Assembly: GCA_017403155.1 (NCBI GenBank) | Contig: JAFQOP010000012.1 | Location: 79,126-143,125 of the forward strand | Origin: Clostridia bacterium | GTDB taxonomy: Bacteria > Bacillota > Clostridia > Oscillospirales > CAG-272 | Direction: 5' to 3' | DNA: 64,000 bases | Shown: positions 17,966 through 26,005 of the stretch, piece by piece | Layout of the letters: every line of letters begins with the position of its first letter | How positions within the stretch are numbered: the stretch's first letter is position 1 | Position numbers and translations under genes: made by a program | The notes under the pieces: model-generated | Told to the model about the DNA's origin: nothing | Databases searched by the model: none | The model's input: only the letters and a program-made list of their open reading frames with translations

Positions 17966-18994
17966 TTAGATCTTACCAAACTTTTTAAGTATGAAACGAC
18001 AAAGCTCCTCGAAAAGAATGAGGTGCGTTTTATGTATCACCTCAGCAGTGTAGGTATCACCGGGAGCATCGAGAAGTCCCTGGTTTGACTCAAAGGTGAC
18101 GCAGGGGGCGCCGCAGATGTGATACATCGCCTCGGGAAGGCAGTAGGAGGCATAGATTCCCTTCTCATTTCTGTAATATTTAAGCCCCTCTGCCTTGAGG
18201 TGAGCCTCAAACGCATGGGATAAGGTATCAACCTCCTCCCACGCATCCCTCATGTGATAGGTGGGATAGAGAATGCTGCTGGTGCTATTGGTGCCACCGT
18301 GGAGAAGCACAGAGAAATCGGGAGCCTCATGTCTGCAAATATCAAAAACAGCTCTTGTCTCGTTTGAGGGGTTGTCGAAGTAGTCCTCATGCATCATATT
18401 GTAGCCGTCATCATTGAAGTATGCACCGAGAAAATCGGATGCCTCCTTGATGGGGTGGATGGTCTTGCAGCCCGGCCAGCCGCAGAGCGTGCCGTCCTTC
18501 TTCCATGTGCCCTGGTTATAGTAGCGAAGGTCCTCAAAGGTTCTGCCGAGGAAGGAGCGGAATGGGATTCTCGCACGTCCGTCGGGGTTGGATACGGGGA
18601 TTATAACGAGGTGAACACGGCTTACAAGGTCCATAAGAGTGGGGTGGGTATCTCCGTTGTAGTCGGTGCCCGTCTCAATCTCCTTTATAAGGTTAAGCAG
18701 AGACATTGTTCCCTCAAACTCACCGCCGTGAACAGCGCCGTCAAGGAAAAGGGTGGGAACGTAGTCATCTCCCGTCTTATCGGCAAAGCACTTGACATCG
18801 TGCGCGCCGAGTGCGCTTGAGAGGTTTGCGGAACCCATCTTCACGTTGGACTTGCCGTACTCTACCTTGTAGATAGGTCTGCCGCCTGCCGAGCGGGCAA
18901 GCTCGGTTACGGTACCGCGCTTTACAAGAGCGAGAGTTTCCTCAACATCCTCAAGGGTGGATTTCCACCATACAGGGCAATTGATTTCTGTCAT
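17966..18994 (-). CDS. M14-family zinc carboxypeptidase
   Basis: The 342-residue protein has the M14 zinc motif HGGEFEG (HxxE) near residues 90-96, the substrate segment NPDGRARIP, a later HGGTNS that can give the third zinc ligand, and the catalytic Glu in CVTFESNQG. M14 enzymes remove C-terminal residues from peptides or cut peptidoglycan stems. No signal peptide is visible, so the protein appears cytoplasmic. It lies 28 bases after the MBL gene and 23 before the beta-helix lipoprotein gene. Confidence 0.85.
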   Translation of the reverse strand: MTEINCPVWWKSTLEDVEETLALVKRGTVTELARSAGGRPIYKVEYGKSNVKMGSANLSSALGAHDVKCFADKTGDDYVPTLFLDGAVHGGEFEGTMSLLNLIKEIETGTDYNGDTHPTLMDLVSRVHLVIIPVSNPDGRARIPFRSFLGRTFEDLRYYNQGTWKKDGTLCGWPGCKTIHPIKEASDFLGAYFNDDGYNMMHEDYFDNPSNETRAVFDICRHEAPDFSVLLHGGTNSTSSILYPTYHMRDAWEEVDTLSHAFEAHLKAEGLKYYRNEKGIYASYCLPEAMYHICGAPCVTFESNQGLLDAPGDTYTAEVIHKTHLILFEELCRFILKKFGKI

Positions 18995-19022
18995 AACATT
19001 TTTCTCCTGTTATATATGTTTT

Positions 19023-19892
19023 TTAAATTTCGATTACGTTAGTTCCGTCCTTTGTGACGTAGTGGCTCTTCACACCGAGAAGCTCCATCCAGCGTCTCGT
19101 CATACCCGTGCCGTACATACGCATTCTCCCGTCGCGAAAATGCTTCTCCGTCCGAGAAAGGTAATCGGGGAGCTCGGGCTCCTCGTATAGCCATTCGGGA
19201 CAGCACCACAGGCACGTCTCGGGGCGAATCTCGGCATAGACCTCGAGGCCGACGTTCATATGTCCGTGGTGCGCCATTTGCACGATATCGCTCTTCAGCT
19301 TGTGGCGGGATTCACGGAAAAGAAAGTCTCCGCCGTCCGGTCCGAGGTCACCCAGGAAAAGCACCGTTTTGTTGGGTGCTGTAAGCTTAAATACCAGCGA
19401 GGAGTCGTTTATTACGTTGCTGTAAAGACCGTCGTGGAAGGTGTAGAGAAACTCAATATGACACTCGTCGATATCGATTGTCTCTCCCTGCTCCACTATA
19501 TGCGACCTATCCCGTATCAGGGGCTCTACCTCAGCAAAGGCGGGCAGCATTTCGTTCAACTCCACTTCAAAATACTCGGGGTCCTTTGTCTCGTTTTTCT
19601 TCTCTATGAGCGAATACGGCGGAAAGTTATAATAGAAGCACTCGACGTCGAAGTCGGCGCCGCCATTTTGGGTTAGCTCATCGACAATGCCGCTTATGTG
19701 GTCCTCGTGTGCGTGGGTGAAAATCCACGCCTTAATATGTCTGCCGCCAATATGCTCCTTGAGCAGGGGCATATCGAGAGGTCTGCCGCCGTCGATGACT
19801 ATGGCGTTGTTCTCTCTCGTTACGATAACGAAGCTCATCATATATCTGCTCGTTTCGGTTATTTGATATAATAGTGTCTTATCGTTTTTCAT
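19023..19892 (-). CDS. MBL-fold metallo-hydrolase
   Basis: The 289-residue protein has FTHAHEDHISG (HxHxDH), a downstream LFLGDLGPDGG giving the bridging Asp, and MAHHGH for the last His, the layout of ComEC-like/AIM-type MBL hydrolases. The start at 19892 is preceded by GGAG; an upstream extension lacks a ribosome site. First in a three-gene operon with a carboxypeptidase and a surface lipoprotein. The substrate cannot be read from sequence. Confidence 0.85.
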   Translation of the reverse strand: MKNDKTLLYQITETSRYMMSFVIVTRENNAIVIDGGRPLDMPLLKEHIGGRHIKAWIFTHAHEDHISGIVDELTQNGGADFDVECFYYNFPPYSLIEKKNETKDPEYFEVELNEMLPAFAEVEPLIRDRSHIVEQGETIDIDECHIEFLYTFHDGLYSNVINDSSLVFKLTAPNKTVLFLGDLGPDGGDFLFRESRHKLKSDIVQMAHHGHMNVGLEVYAEIRPETCLWCCPEWLYEEPELPDYLSRTEKHFRDGRMRMYGTGMTRRWMELLGVKSHYVTKDGTNVIEI

Positions 19893-19918
19893 TTTTTCTC
19901 CGTAGCTCTTGCAGAATA

Positions 19919-19947
19919 ATTGTAGCATAAAATGCTTATCTTTTCAA
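19919..19947 (-). promoter_or_regulatory. Promoter of the MBL-M14-beta-helix operon
   Basis: Minus-strand TTGAAA (19942-19947), 17 bp, TACAAT (19919-19924), TGC before the -10. Confidence 0.78.
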
Positions 19948-20027
19948 GATAAACGAGAAAAATGCTAACGATTTAGAAGAAAAAGAAAACATTTATAAAA
20001 TTTTCGTTGCCTTTTGCTTGATTTGCA

Positions 20028-20036
20028 TGTTATAAT
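20028..20036 (+). promoter_or_regulatory. Extended -10 promoter of the small lipoprotein
   Basis: TGTTATAAT gives a TG extension and a perfect -10 at 20031-20036. The only -35 candidate, TTGCCT, is 19 bp away. Confidence 0.6.
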
Positions 20037-20111
20037 GGAATAAAATTACGGCGCTTATATCGCGAATTATGCATATACTAAGTTCAGCCGTATTTTTCAA
20101 GAGGTTTTTTT

Positions 20112-20441
20112 ATGAAAAGAATAATTAAGCTGCTGTTTTCGGGACTGGTCTCGATTTTGCTGTGCTCCTGCACCCCCGGGGGCTCAGGTGGCGGTGTCAG
20201 AATGCTTGCAAGGGTGGAGGGGCTCGGCGAGAAGATAGAGGTGAGTGTCCTTGAGAGCGAGTACACCTCAGGCCCACACCTGGTAATCATTTCGGACAAG
20301 ACGAAAATATACTCCAAGGATGGTAAAAAAGTCACACGGGGTGCCATCTCTGTGGGTAACACGGTAGAGATATTTTACAGCGGGCAGGTTATGCTGTCCT
20401 ATCCTCCGCAGATTGTGGCACACACAGTAAGAATTAAATAA
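20112..20441 (+). CDS. Small lipoprotein, DUF3221-like
   Basis: The 109-residue precursor has a signal peptide with lipobox LCSC (Cys near 20), then a Gly/Ser linker and one small beta-barrel-like domain. The segment GAISVGNTVEIFYSG followed by SYPPQIVAHTVRI matches DUF3221/YobA-like surface proteins. Function is unknown for this family. GAGG-type ribosome site and an extended -10 promoter are present. It faces the GNAT fusion gene across a shared terminator. Confidence 0.68.
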   Translation: MKRIIKLLFSGLVSILLCSCTPGGSGGGVRMLARVEGLGEKIEVSVLESEYTSGPHLVIISDKTKIYSKDGKKVTRGAISVGNTVEIFYSGQVMLSYPPQIVAHTVRIK

Positions 20442-20445
20442 AATC

Positions 20446-20476
20446 GCGGCAGACCTCTTGGCCTGCCGCTTTTTTC
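20446..20476. terminator. Terminator shared by the DUF3221-like and GNAT-fusion genes
   Basis: Stem GCGGCAG / CTGCCGC (20446-20452, 20463-20469) with extra GG/CC pairing is followed by six T, ending at the stop codon of the convergent gene. Confidence 0.82.
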
Positions 20477-22572
20477 TATTCTATTATCTTCTTCAGCTCC
20501 ACCGTATCCTTCGCCAGGAGCTTTTCACGCATTTGCTGATACTCCGCGCAGGCGTAGGGCTCGTCTATGCACATAGCATATTTGACGTAGTCATAAACAA
20601 TATCGGCTATGAGCTCAGAGGGGACGCTTGTCACAGGATTGTGCTGTGGCGAGATGGTAAACCACAGTCCGTTTACCGCATGCTGCTCTGCAGAAAGGGC
20701 GGGCTGAACGTAATCAAAATCGAGATGCCAGAAATTATTCTTGTTCCAGAAATAGAGATATTTCTTTACTTCGGCGCGGCTATACTCAGGCGAGTCGATT
20801 TCACAGCAGATGTAATCAAGCGACCTACCGTTCATTCGGTGAGCTTCCTCGGAGAGAATTGCGCTGACGTGCTTATAAATCATCGAGCCAATGCCGCTGG
20901 ACTGCAGGTCACTGCGAACGGCAAGAAATTCGATTACACCCGTGTTGCTCTTTTTAAAATAGTTGAACACACAGCCGCCGATAATGCGACCCGTTTCATC
21001 CTTGGCGAGGACGACGTGGTACTTGTATTCTGTGGCAACGGAGGCGCGCTTCAGATATTTCAGGAAGCTATCGAAGGTTTCCCTCTCGTCATCGTCGGGG
21101 AATGCCTCCATATAGATATCGGTGTAAAATTGTCCGAGATCCGAAACAGAATTCTGGTCATTGAGAGAGACGTCAACGTAGTCAACCAGTCTGCTCGGCG
21201 AGAAGAACTCATCGTATGAGGCAAAAACGTCCGCAGGTGAGTGCTTGCTCTCAAGGATTATTCCGTCGCGGAGCATATTTCCGAGCTCGGTGCCAGACTC
21301 CATCACCTCGCAATACTTATTCAAGCACTCCTGAGCAATCTTTTCGTTCATCGCACAGACAAAGCGATATTTGCGTCCTGCGTTCTCGGGACGGGAAAAG
21401 ATATTCTCAAAGTGCTTCATGCTTTTATCAATCAAGGTATCTATAAGGAACTTGTAGGTTGCCTTGTTTGCAAGATTCGCGTGCTCAAAGAATGCGACAC
21501 TCTTCTCGGGTCTGAACGAATATTCCTCGCTCTCCACCTCGAAGAGCACCCATACGTATGCTGTGCTGTAATATTTCTTTGCCTTATAATTCAAGCAGGA
21601 GACGAAATCGTTAATCTGAATACCAAACGACAGCTCTCCGTTTTCAACCTTGTTGTAGAAGTAGTTGTTGTCGGGATTTATGTTTGTCCTTATGGATGCG
21701 TAAAAGGGCTTTTTATCGTATATGGACACATCAGCGGATATAAGCGCACCGTAGCGGCGCTCCTCGTTGTCAAGGAATCTTTTTCTCAGTCTGTCTGCTA
21801 CGCTGCTGTCAGTATCTGCAATAGCCGGCACGGAGTTGCTCTCATCGCCAAAGGACAGCTGGCAGAGTCCTGCCCAGTATTTGCGGTACTCCAGCTCATA
21901 GCTCGGCCCCCAAAGCAGCCAGGCGAAGGTGAAGTAGAGCTCGTTTGAGAGCACGTTCTTGCTCTGGAGCTCGCCATTTTCGGTTATGTATGCAGTTGAA
22001 ACATAGCGCTTGATAAATTCCTCCCAGCTCTCGTCATACTGAGAGAGCAGTCCTGTGAGAAGACAGGTCGGGGTTGCATACGCCTCCTCGATATGGAGCT
22101 TTGTAACCCAACGCAGCTGCTCATCCTGAATACCGAAGGTCTTCCTCACCTTGGGCTGGGCGAAATACTCGAAATAGCGGGCAGCAACGGCAGAAAACTC
22201 CTTCTCTATCAAGGGGGTAACGTTGGGAATGGAATACTTGAGATCTCCCTCAGATGCCTCGGTATAATAGGTCTTGAAGCCGTTGATAATAGTGTGCCAT
22301 TCCGAATTAATTACCGGCACACCGCCAGTTTTTATAATCGCATACTCGAGGAAGGCTCTCTTCTTCACCTGGGATTTTCGACATATAAAAAGCACGCGCA
22401 GACGCGGCCAGAAGCCCATACCGCAGGGAGAGAGGATTTTTTTCAGAGCCTTTGAATACTTATTGAGCATAAGAAAAAAGAAGGTGACAACCGATACGAT
22501 GATCGCCACAAGCTCAAAAACGTTCAGGGCAAGCTCGAGATATGACGGGAAATTTTCAAAAAAAGTCTGCAT
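20476..22572 (-). CDS. Membrane-anchored protein with C-terminal GNAT acetyltransferase domain
   Basis: The 698-residue protein begins with one TM segment (residues about 17-38) and a basic stretch. A long unrecognised region (about 60-450) rich in Tyr/Trp and acidic residues follows. Residues about 470-610 form a GNAT fold: GRIIGGCVFNYF (beta4), then FLAVRSDLQSSGIGSMIY, the acetyl-CoA loop R/Q-x-x-G-x-G/A here QSSGIG. The C-terminal 80 residues are again unassigned. Topology predicts a cytoplasmic enzyme tethered to the membrane. Substrate unknown. Single-gene transcript. Confidence 0.72.
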   Translation of the reverse strand: MQTFFENFPSYLELALNVFELVAIIVSVVTFFFLMLNKYSKALKKILSPCGMGFWPRLRVLFICRKSQVKKRAFLEYAIIKTGGVPVINSEWHTIINGFKTYYTEASEGDLKYSIPNVTPLIEKEFSAVAARYFEYFAQPKVRKTFGIQDEQLRWVTKLHIEEAYATPTCLLTGLLSQYDESWEEFIKRYVSTAYITENGELQSKNVLSNELYFTFAWLLWGPSYELEYRKYWAGLCQLSFGDESNSVPAIADTDSSVADRLRKRFLDNEERRYGALISADVSIYDKKPFYASIRTNINPDNNYFYNKVENGELSFGIQINDFVSCLNYKAKKYYSTAYVWVLFEVESEEYSFRPEKSVAFFEHANLANKATYKFLIDTLIDKSMKHFENIFSRPENAGRKYRFVCAMNEKIAQECLNKYCEVMESGTELGNMLRDGIILESKHSPADVFASYDEFFSPSRLVDYVDVSLNDQNSVSDLGQFYTDIYMEAFPDDDERETFDSFLKYLKRASVATEYKYHVVLAKDETGRIIGGCVFNYFKKSNTGVIEFLAVRSDLQSSGIGSMIYKHVSAILSEEAHRMNGRSLDYICCEIDSPEYSRAEVKKYLYFWNKNNFWHLDFDYVQPALSAEQHAVNGLWFTISPQHNPVTSVPSELIADIVYDYVKYAMCIDEPYACAEYQQMREKLLAKDTVELKKIIE

Positions 22573-22623
22573 AGCACAGCTCCTTTTCTGTCGCTGGGTA
22601 AACCGCGCGGTCTTATAAAATTA

Positions 22624-22652
22624 ATTGTAGCATACTTTAACGGATAAATCAA
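22624..22652 (-). promoter_or_regulatory. Promoter of the GNAT-fusion gene
   Basis: Minus-strand TTGATT (22647-22652), 17 bp, TACAAT (22624-22629), TGC before the -10. Confidence 0.72.
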
Positions 22653-22714
22653 GGGGGAGCCGGGTATTGCTACGCGTTAGGCTGTTTGTTCCTGGCGTGC
22701 CGCATCGACAATAA

Positions 22715-22748
22715 AAAAAATCGACTTGTTTTCACAAGTCGATTTTTT
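22715..22748 (-). terminator. Terminator of the tRNA-Thr/tRNA-Tyr transcript
   Basis: A 15-bp stem AAAAAATCGACTTGT / ACAAGTCGATTTTTT with a 4-nt loop starts at the CCA end of tRNA-Tyr, followed by a T run on the minus strand. Confidence 0.9.
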
Positions 22749-22832
22749 GGTGGGGGAAGCTGGATTCGGACCAGCGAAGTCACTGACAACAGATTTACAG
22801 TCTGCCCCCTTTGGCCACTCGGGAATTCCCCC
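22748..22832 (-). tRNA. tRNA-Tyr (GTA)
   Basis: 85 nt including encoded CCA. Acceptor GGGGGAA pairs with TTCCCCC; the anticodon loop reads CTGTAAA (GTA); the T-arm GGTCCGAATCC is present; the long variable arm is expected for bacterial class II tRNA-Tyr. It lies just after tRNA-Thr on the same strand. Confidence 0.96.
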
Positions 22833-22838
22833 CTATAC

Positions 22839-22913
22839 TGGAGCTGGTGATCGGAGTCGAACCAACAACCTGCTGATTACAAATCAGCTGCTCTGCCATT
22901 GAGCCACACCAGC
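22839..22913 (-). tRNA. tRNA-Thr (TGT)
   Basis: 75 nt with encoded CCA. Acceptor GCTGGTG pairs with CACCAGC; the anticodon loop reads TTTGTAA (TGT); the T-arm is GGTTCGACTCC. Six bases separate it from tRNA-Tyr, so the two are cotranscribed. Confidence 0.96.
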
Positions 22914-23005
22914 GTCAACGCAAGATATTATAACAAATGTTTTTTCCTTTGTCAATAGCTTTTTCGAAAAAAAATATTGTTTTGTCAAAATAACGATTTA
23001 TTATA

Positions 23006-23034
23006 TTGACACTACCTTTGTTTTATGGTATAAT
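23006..23034 (+). promoter_or_regulatory. Promoter of tRNA-Gln
   Basis: Perfect TTGACA (23006-23011), 17 bp, perfect TATAAT (23029-23034), about 20 bases before the tRNA. Confidence 0.9.
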
Positions 23035-23054
23035 CACCATTGTTGCTAACATAA

Positions 23055-23129
23055 AGGGGTATCGCCAAGCGGTAAGGCACAGGACTTTGACTCCTGTATT
23101 CGCTGGTTCAAATCCAGCTACCCCTGCCA
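23055..23129 (+). tRNA. tRNA-Gln (TTG)
   Basis: 75 nt with encoded CCA. Acceptor AGGGGTA pairs with TACCCCT; the anticodon loop reads CTTTGAC (TTG); the T-arm is GGTTCAAATCC. It is followed directly by a terminator and then by hairpin element A. Confidence 0.96.
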
Positions 23130-23132
23130 AAA

Positions 23133-23165
23133 AATTCGACAAGTTTCGACTTGTCGAATTTTTTA
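23133..23165 (+). terminator. Terminator of tRNA-Gln
   Basis: A 12-bp stem AATTCGACAAGT / ACTTGTCGAATT closes a TTCG loop and is followed by five T. Confidence 0.9.
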
Positions 23166-23170
23166 TTCAT

Positions 23171-23428
23171 GCCGCAGGCTTGGTATGGAATCTCACCGCA
23201 GGTGAGAATGGGATCGCCCAAGGCGCATGGCATCACCGAAGGTGCATTTTCTGCGGCTTGATTCCATACCGTCTTGCAACGGATTCCATACAATGCTTTG
23301 CATTGATTCCATACACGCCTTTGGCGTGATTTTGCGTTTGGGTTCGAATCCTTATTGCAAAACACAAAAAATATCTTTTTTGTCCGCTTTTTACAAACAA
23401 AAGAGCCGACCATTGAGGTCGGCTTTTT
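23171..23428 (+). repeat. tRNA-associated hairpin element, copy A
   Basis: Non-coding element just past the tRNA-Gln terminator. It contains about seven short stem-loops (for example CACCGCAGGTG, CACCGAAGGTG, AATGCTTTGCATT, ACGCCTTTGGCGT) separated by GGAATC or GATTCCATAC spacers. It then has a tRNA T-arm-like GGGTTCGAATCC (23340-23351), an AAATATCTTTTTT stretch (about 23369-23381) and a second terminator (23404-23428). Copy B at 57318-57570 has the same order. No coding frame is credible here. This explains the gene-free stretch from 23130 to 23581. Confidence 0.8.
23404..23428 (+). terminator. Second terminator closing hairpin element A
   Basis: Stem AGCCGACC / GGTCGGCT with a 5-nt loop and a T run. 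It sits at the end homologous to the terminator of copy B. Confidence 0.8.
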
Positions 23429-23467
23429 GCTTTCTTCAATATTTTTGTTGGAAAATCTGCGATTATG

Positions 23468-23482
23468 TTGTATTTTATACAA
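23468..23482. promoter_or_regulatory. Inverted repeat upstream of the 23.6-kb membrane-gene operon
   Basis: TTGTAT-TTT-ATACAA is a perfect 6-bp inverted repeat ten bases upstream of the -35 box. It is a candidate operator; no cognate regulator is adjacent. Confidence 0.35.
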
Positions 23483-23492
23483 TCTGCAATTA

Positions 23493-23521
23493 TTGACTTT
23501 ATTATACGTTAGGTGTATAAT
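23493..23521 (+). promoter_or_regulatory. Promoter of the 23.6-26 kb membrane-gene pair
   Basis: TTGACT (23493-23498), 17 bp, TATAAT (23516-23521). Confidence 0.82.
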
Positions 23522-23581
23522 TTAGGTAAATGCAGATAACTGTCGAAGTATTTGTCTCTTGGAAAGGATTTTAACTTAACT

Positions 23582-24562
23582 ATGGTGAAGAAGATTATTC
23601 TGTTCTCGGTTGCGCTCTTGCTTTCGGTGACGTTTATTGTTCTGGCACTGCACGGCAGTGCAATTGTAACAGCCGGCAGAAGCAATGGCACAAGCAAGGC
23701 TCTTTCAAACGTCGAAGAGCTAAGGGAGGCACTCTCGACGATTGCGTCCTACGGCACAACCGACCCTGAGAACAGGGTCAGCGCAACTGTACTGCTCAGT
23801 GAAAATGCTAAAATCAAAGAAAGCCGTCACTCCGACAAGGGCGGCGTTGCCACAGATGCGGACTGCTACCGCCTTTATAAGCGCGAGCTTGAGATTTATT
23901 ACGGTGAGAATGCGGTTTACTATAAGTCGGCGGGTATATTCACAATAGAATACGACTTTGCTGACGACGAGAAGGACGACACGCACTCCATGGTTGAATT
24001 TGACATTGATGCCTACGTAAGCGCTGAGGGCTGCTATGTCAAGGTGAAGGAGTTGACTGAAGCAACAGACACTGCAACCAGAAGGATAAGAGGCACATAT
24101 ATGGGCGAATGGATTGCCGTGGCACCCGAAATAATAGAATACCTCGTTGAGCTCGGTATAATCCCTCTCTCCCCTCTTGTGGACAGCATTACGATGCTCA
24201 ATTTGCTTATTGAGGACGAGCATATCGACGACAACGACACGGCGGTTAAGCTGGACAAGGACTCACGTCCCGAGATTTTCAAGGAGCTGTATCCCGAGGA
24301 TGAATACTCCGTCGGATTTGACTACTCTATCGACTTCAGTGATGAGGATGCGACTCGTGTATACACATATATGCGCATAAAGGAGGGCGGCTTCTGGTCC
24401 TCTCTGTCCAGGACTCGCACTGAGTTAAGTCTCACGGTCAAGGACGTTGGCAACACCCGTGTTATGCTCGATACCGACAGAATATCGATAGAAGCTAACG
24501 ACATGGATGATTTTAACGACATGTTTATAACCAAGGAAAGGAGCAGCGAGACAAATGACTAA
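23582..24562 (+). CDS. Membrane-anchored extracytoplasmic protein, unrecognised
   Basis: From the ATG at 23582 the 326-residue protein starts with Lys-Lys and one hydrophobic segment (residues about 3-24) that acts as signal anchor or uncleaved signal. The rest is hydrophilic, strongly acidic and mostly beta-like, with no cysteine-rich or catalytic motif I recognise. It overlaps the next gene by eight bases, so the two are probably made together. Ribosome site AAAGGA is further away than usual; a TTG at 23552 in frame would add ten residues. Confidence 0.6.
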   Translation: MVKKIILFSVALLLSVTFIVLALHGSAIVTAGRSNGTSKALSNVEELREALSTIASYGTTDPENRVSATVLLSENAKIKESRHSDKGGVATDADCYRLYKRELEIYYGENAVYYKSAGIFTIEYDFADDEKDDTHSMVEFDIDAYVSAEGCYVKVKELTEATDTATRRIRGTYMGEWIAVAPEIIEYLVELGIIPLSPLVDSITMLNLLIEDEHIDDNDTAVKLDKDSRPEIFKELYPEDEYSVGFDYSIDFSDEDATRVYTYMRIKEGGFWSSLSRTRTELSLTVKDVGNTRVMLDTDRISIEANDMDDFNDMFITKERSSETND

Positions 24563-25973
24563 GCACATAACTATATACAGAAGCACCTCGACGCTCCTCA
24601 GACGTATATCAACTATTCTCTATTTGCTTGTTATGCTCGGGTGCCTTGCATTCATAGGCTTTGGCTTTATCCCACTTTACGGACAGAAGGTCAACGCTAT
24701 TGTTGCTGCTGTTAACCTATTTGAAATCGTCAATATCTTCTCAAAATCGTTTTGGCCCGTGCTATGCACGGTTGCATTCTCCGCTGCTTATTATGCACTT
24801 GCGGTTGCGATTGCGGTTGAAATCATCAAAAGCATCCCTCTCCTCAAGCGCACTCTCACAGAGAAAAACGACACTGACACTGCGCGGGATAATGCCTCAC
24901 TCGTCGCATACAATGCGGACAGATGCGTTGTTGCTTTTCTCTGCCTTATAATCCTGTCCGCTTTTATTTCCCCATATAGCTTATCAACGTCAGACGTTCT
25001 TATTCTCGCAGCATTTTTTACAGTTTATTTCGGACTGTCTGCAATGCAGCTGATATATCGGAAGTGCGAGCTGGTAACTGCAATTGCAGCACCGGTCGGA
25101 CGTCTGCTTTATGTAATTATTACACTCACGTTTACCTTTGCCGTATCCGAATTTAACGTTTATGATTTCTTCAATTCTATCGGCAATCTTTTTTCCCTGT
25201 TCGGATATGAGGGCATTACCTTCCGATTTATTCTCAACCTCCTGCTTACGGATATCATAGCACCTGCGCTGCATGCGGTTATGCTCGTTATGCTGCTGTC
25301 GGTGTATGAGGCATCATACGGAATAACGAAATATTCGACGGTAAAATCCGTAGCAAAAAAGGTCATGATTCTGATGCTCATTTTTGTTGCGGCGATGCTG
25401 CTCATCGGAATTTTCACCAACGAGAGAAACGATGCTAACTCAATAAAGGAGCTTGCTCTTTGCTATCTGGACTACGTCATTCTCAGTGTAGCGGTATTCT
25501 TTGTTTCGTTCTTATGCTATATTGACGTAGATGATGCACCGTTTGCAACCGACCCCGTGCGCCTACCGCCGCCTGAAATCACAAAGCCCGAGGCGGAAAC
25601 TGAAACCGAAACGAAAACGGAGACCGACGAAGTCGCTGAGGTCGTTGAGGCAATCAAGGTGGAAGAGCCGACCGAAGATAAGGAAGAGACCTATGTAGAT
25701 GAGCTCCTCGAGTCTGAGGGGCTGACTCAAGCAGAAGAAAGGGGTGCGCTCGAGGCACCGACGGAAGCAGAAGAGATACCCGAATGTGTGGAAGAGGAGG
25801 ATGAGTGCCCCTTCCTTACACCCCCTACCCCACCGACTCCGATATCTGCACCCGAGCCTACGCCCGTCAGCTATACTTCGTCTGGCACGGCAACCATGTC
25901 GCCGCCCACCGCAACCCCACTTCCTTCAGCCGTAATTCTCCCCGAGGAGAAAAGGAATTCCCCATTTTCATAA
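24555..25973 (+). CDS. Polytopic membrane protein with acidic, proline-rich tail, unrecognised
   Basis: The 472-residue protein has about eight hydrophobic segments between residues 20 and 340. The C-terminal 130 residues are a low-complexity cytoplasmic tail, first Glu/Thr-rich (alternating acidic repeats), then Pro/Thr-rich. No transporter or enzyme motif is evident. The start overlaps the preceding extracytoplasmic protein gene, suggesting a two-component membrane assembly. Function unknown. Confidence 0.65.
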   Translation: MTKHITIYRSTSTLLRRISTILYLLVMLGCLAFIGFGFIPLYGQKVNAIVAAVNLFEIVNIFSKSFWPVLCTVAFSAAYYALAVAIAVEIIKSIPLLKRTLTEKNDTDTARDNASLVAYNADRCVVAFLCLIILSAFISPYSLSTSDVLILAAFFTVYFGLSAMQLIYRKCELVTAIAAPVGRLLYVIITLTFTFAVSEFNVYDFFNSIGNLFSLFGYEGITFRFILNLLLTDIIAPALHAVMLVMLLSVYEASYGITKYSTVKSVAKKVMILMLIFVAAMLLIGIFTNERNDANSIKELALCYLDYVILSVAVFFVSFLCYIDVDDAPFATDPVRLPPPEITKPEAETETETKTETDEVAEVVEAIKVEEPTEDKEETYVDELLESEGLTQAEERGALEAPTEAEEIPECVEEEDECPFLTPPTPPTPISAPEPTPVSYTSSGTATMSPPTATPLPSAVILPEEKRNSPFS

Positions 25974-25975
25974 CC

Positions 25976-26005
25976 AAAAAGGCGCCGAACGGCGCCTTTT
26001 TTATA
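25976..26005. terminator. Bidirectional terminator between the 472-residue membrane protein and the NSS transporter
   Basis: An 11-bp stem AAAAAGGCGCC / GGCGCCTTTTT with loop GAAC; the right arm reaches the TAA of the convergent transporter gene. Confidence 0.9.

Noticed and set aside
23006-23329. Open frame of 107 codons across tRNA-Gln and element A
   Set aside because: Covers the tRNA promoter, tRNA and hairpins; not a gene.
23171-23340. CRISPR-like array of short repeats after tRNA-Gln
   Set aside because: Spacers between GATTCCATAC units are themselves palindromic and of uneven length; no cas genes are in the window.
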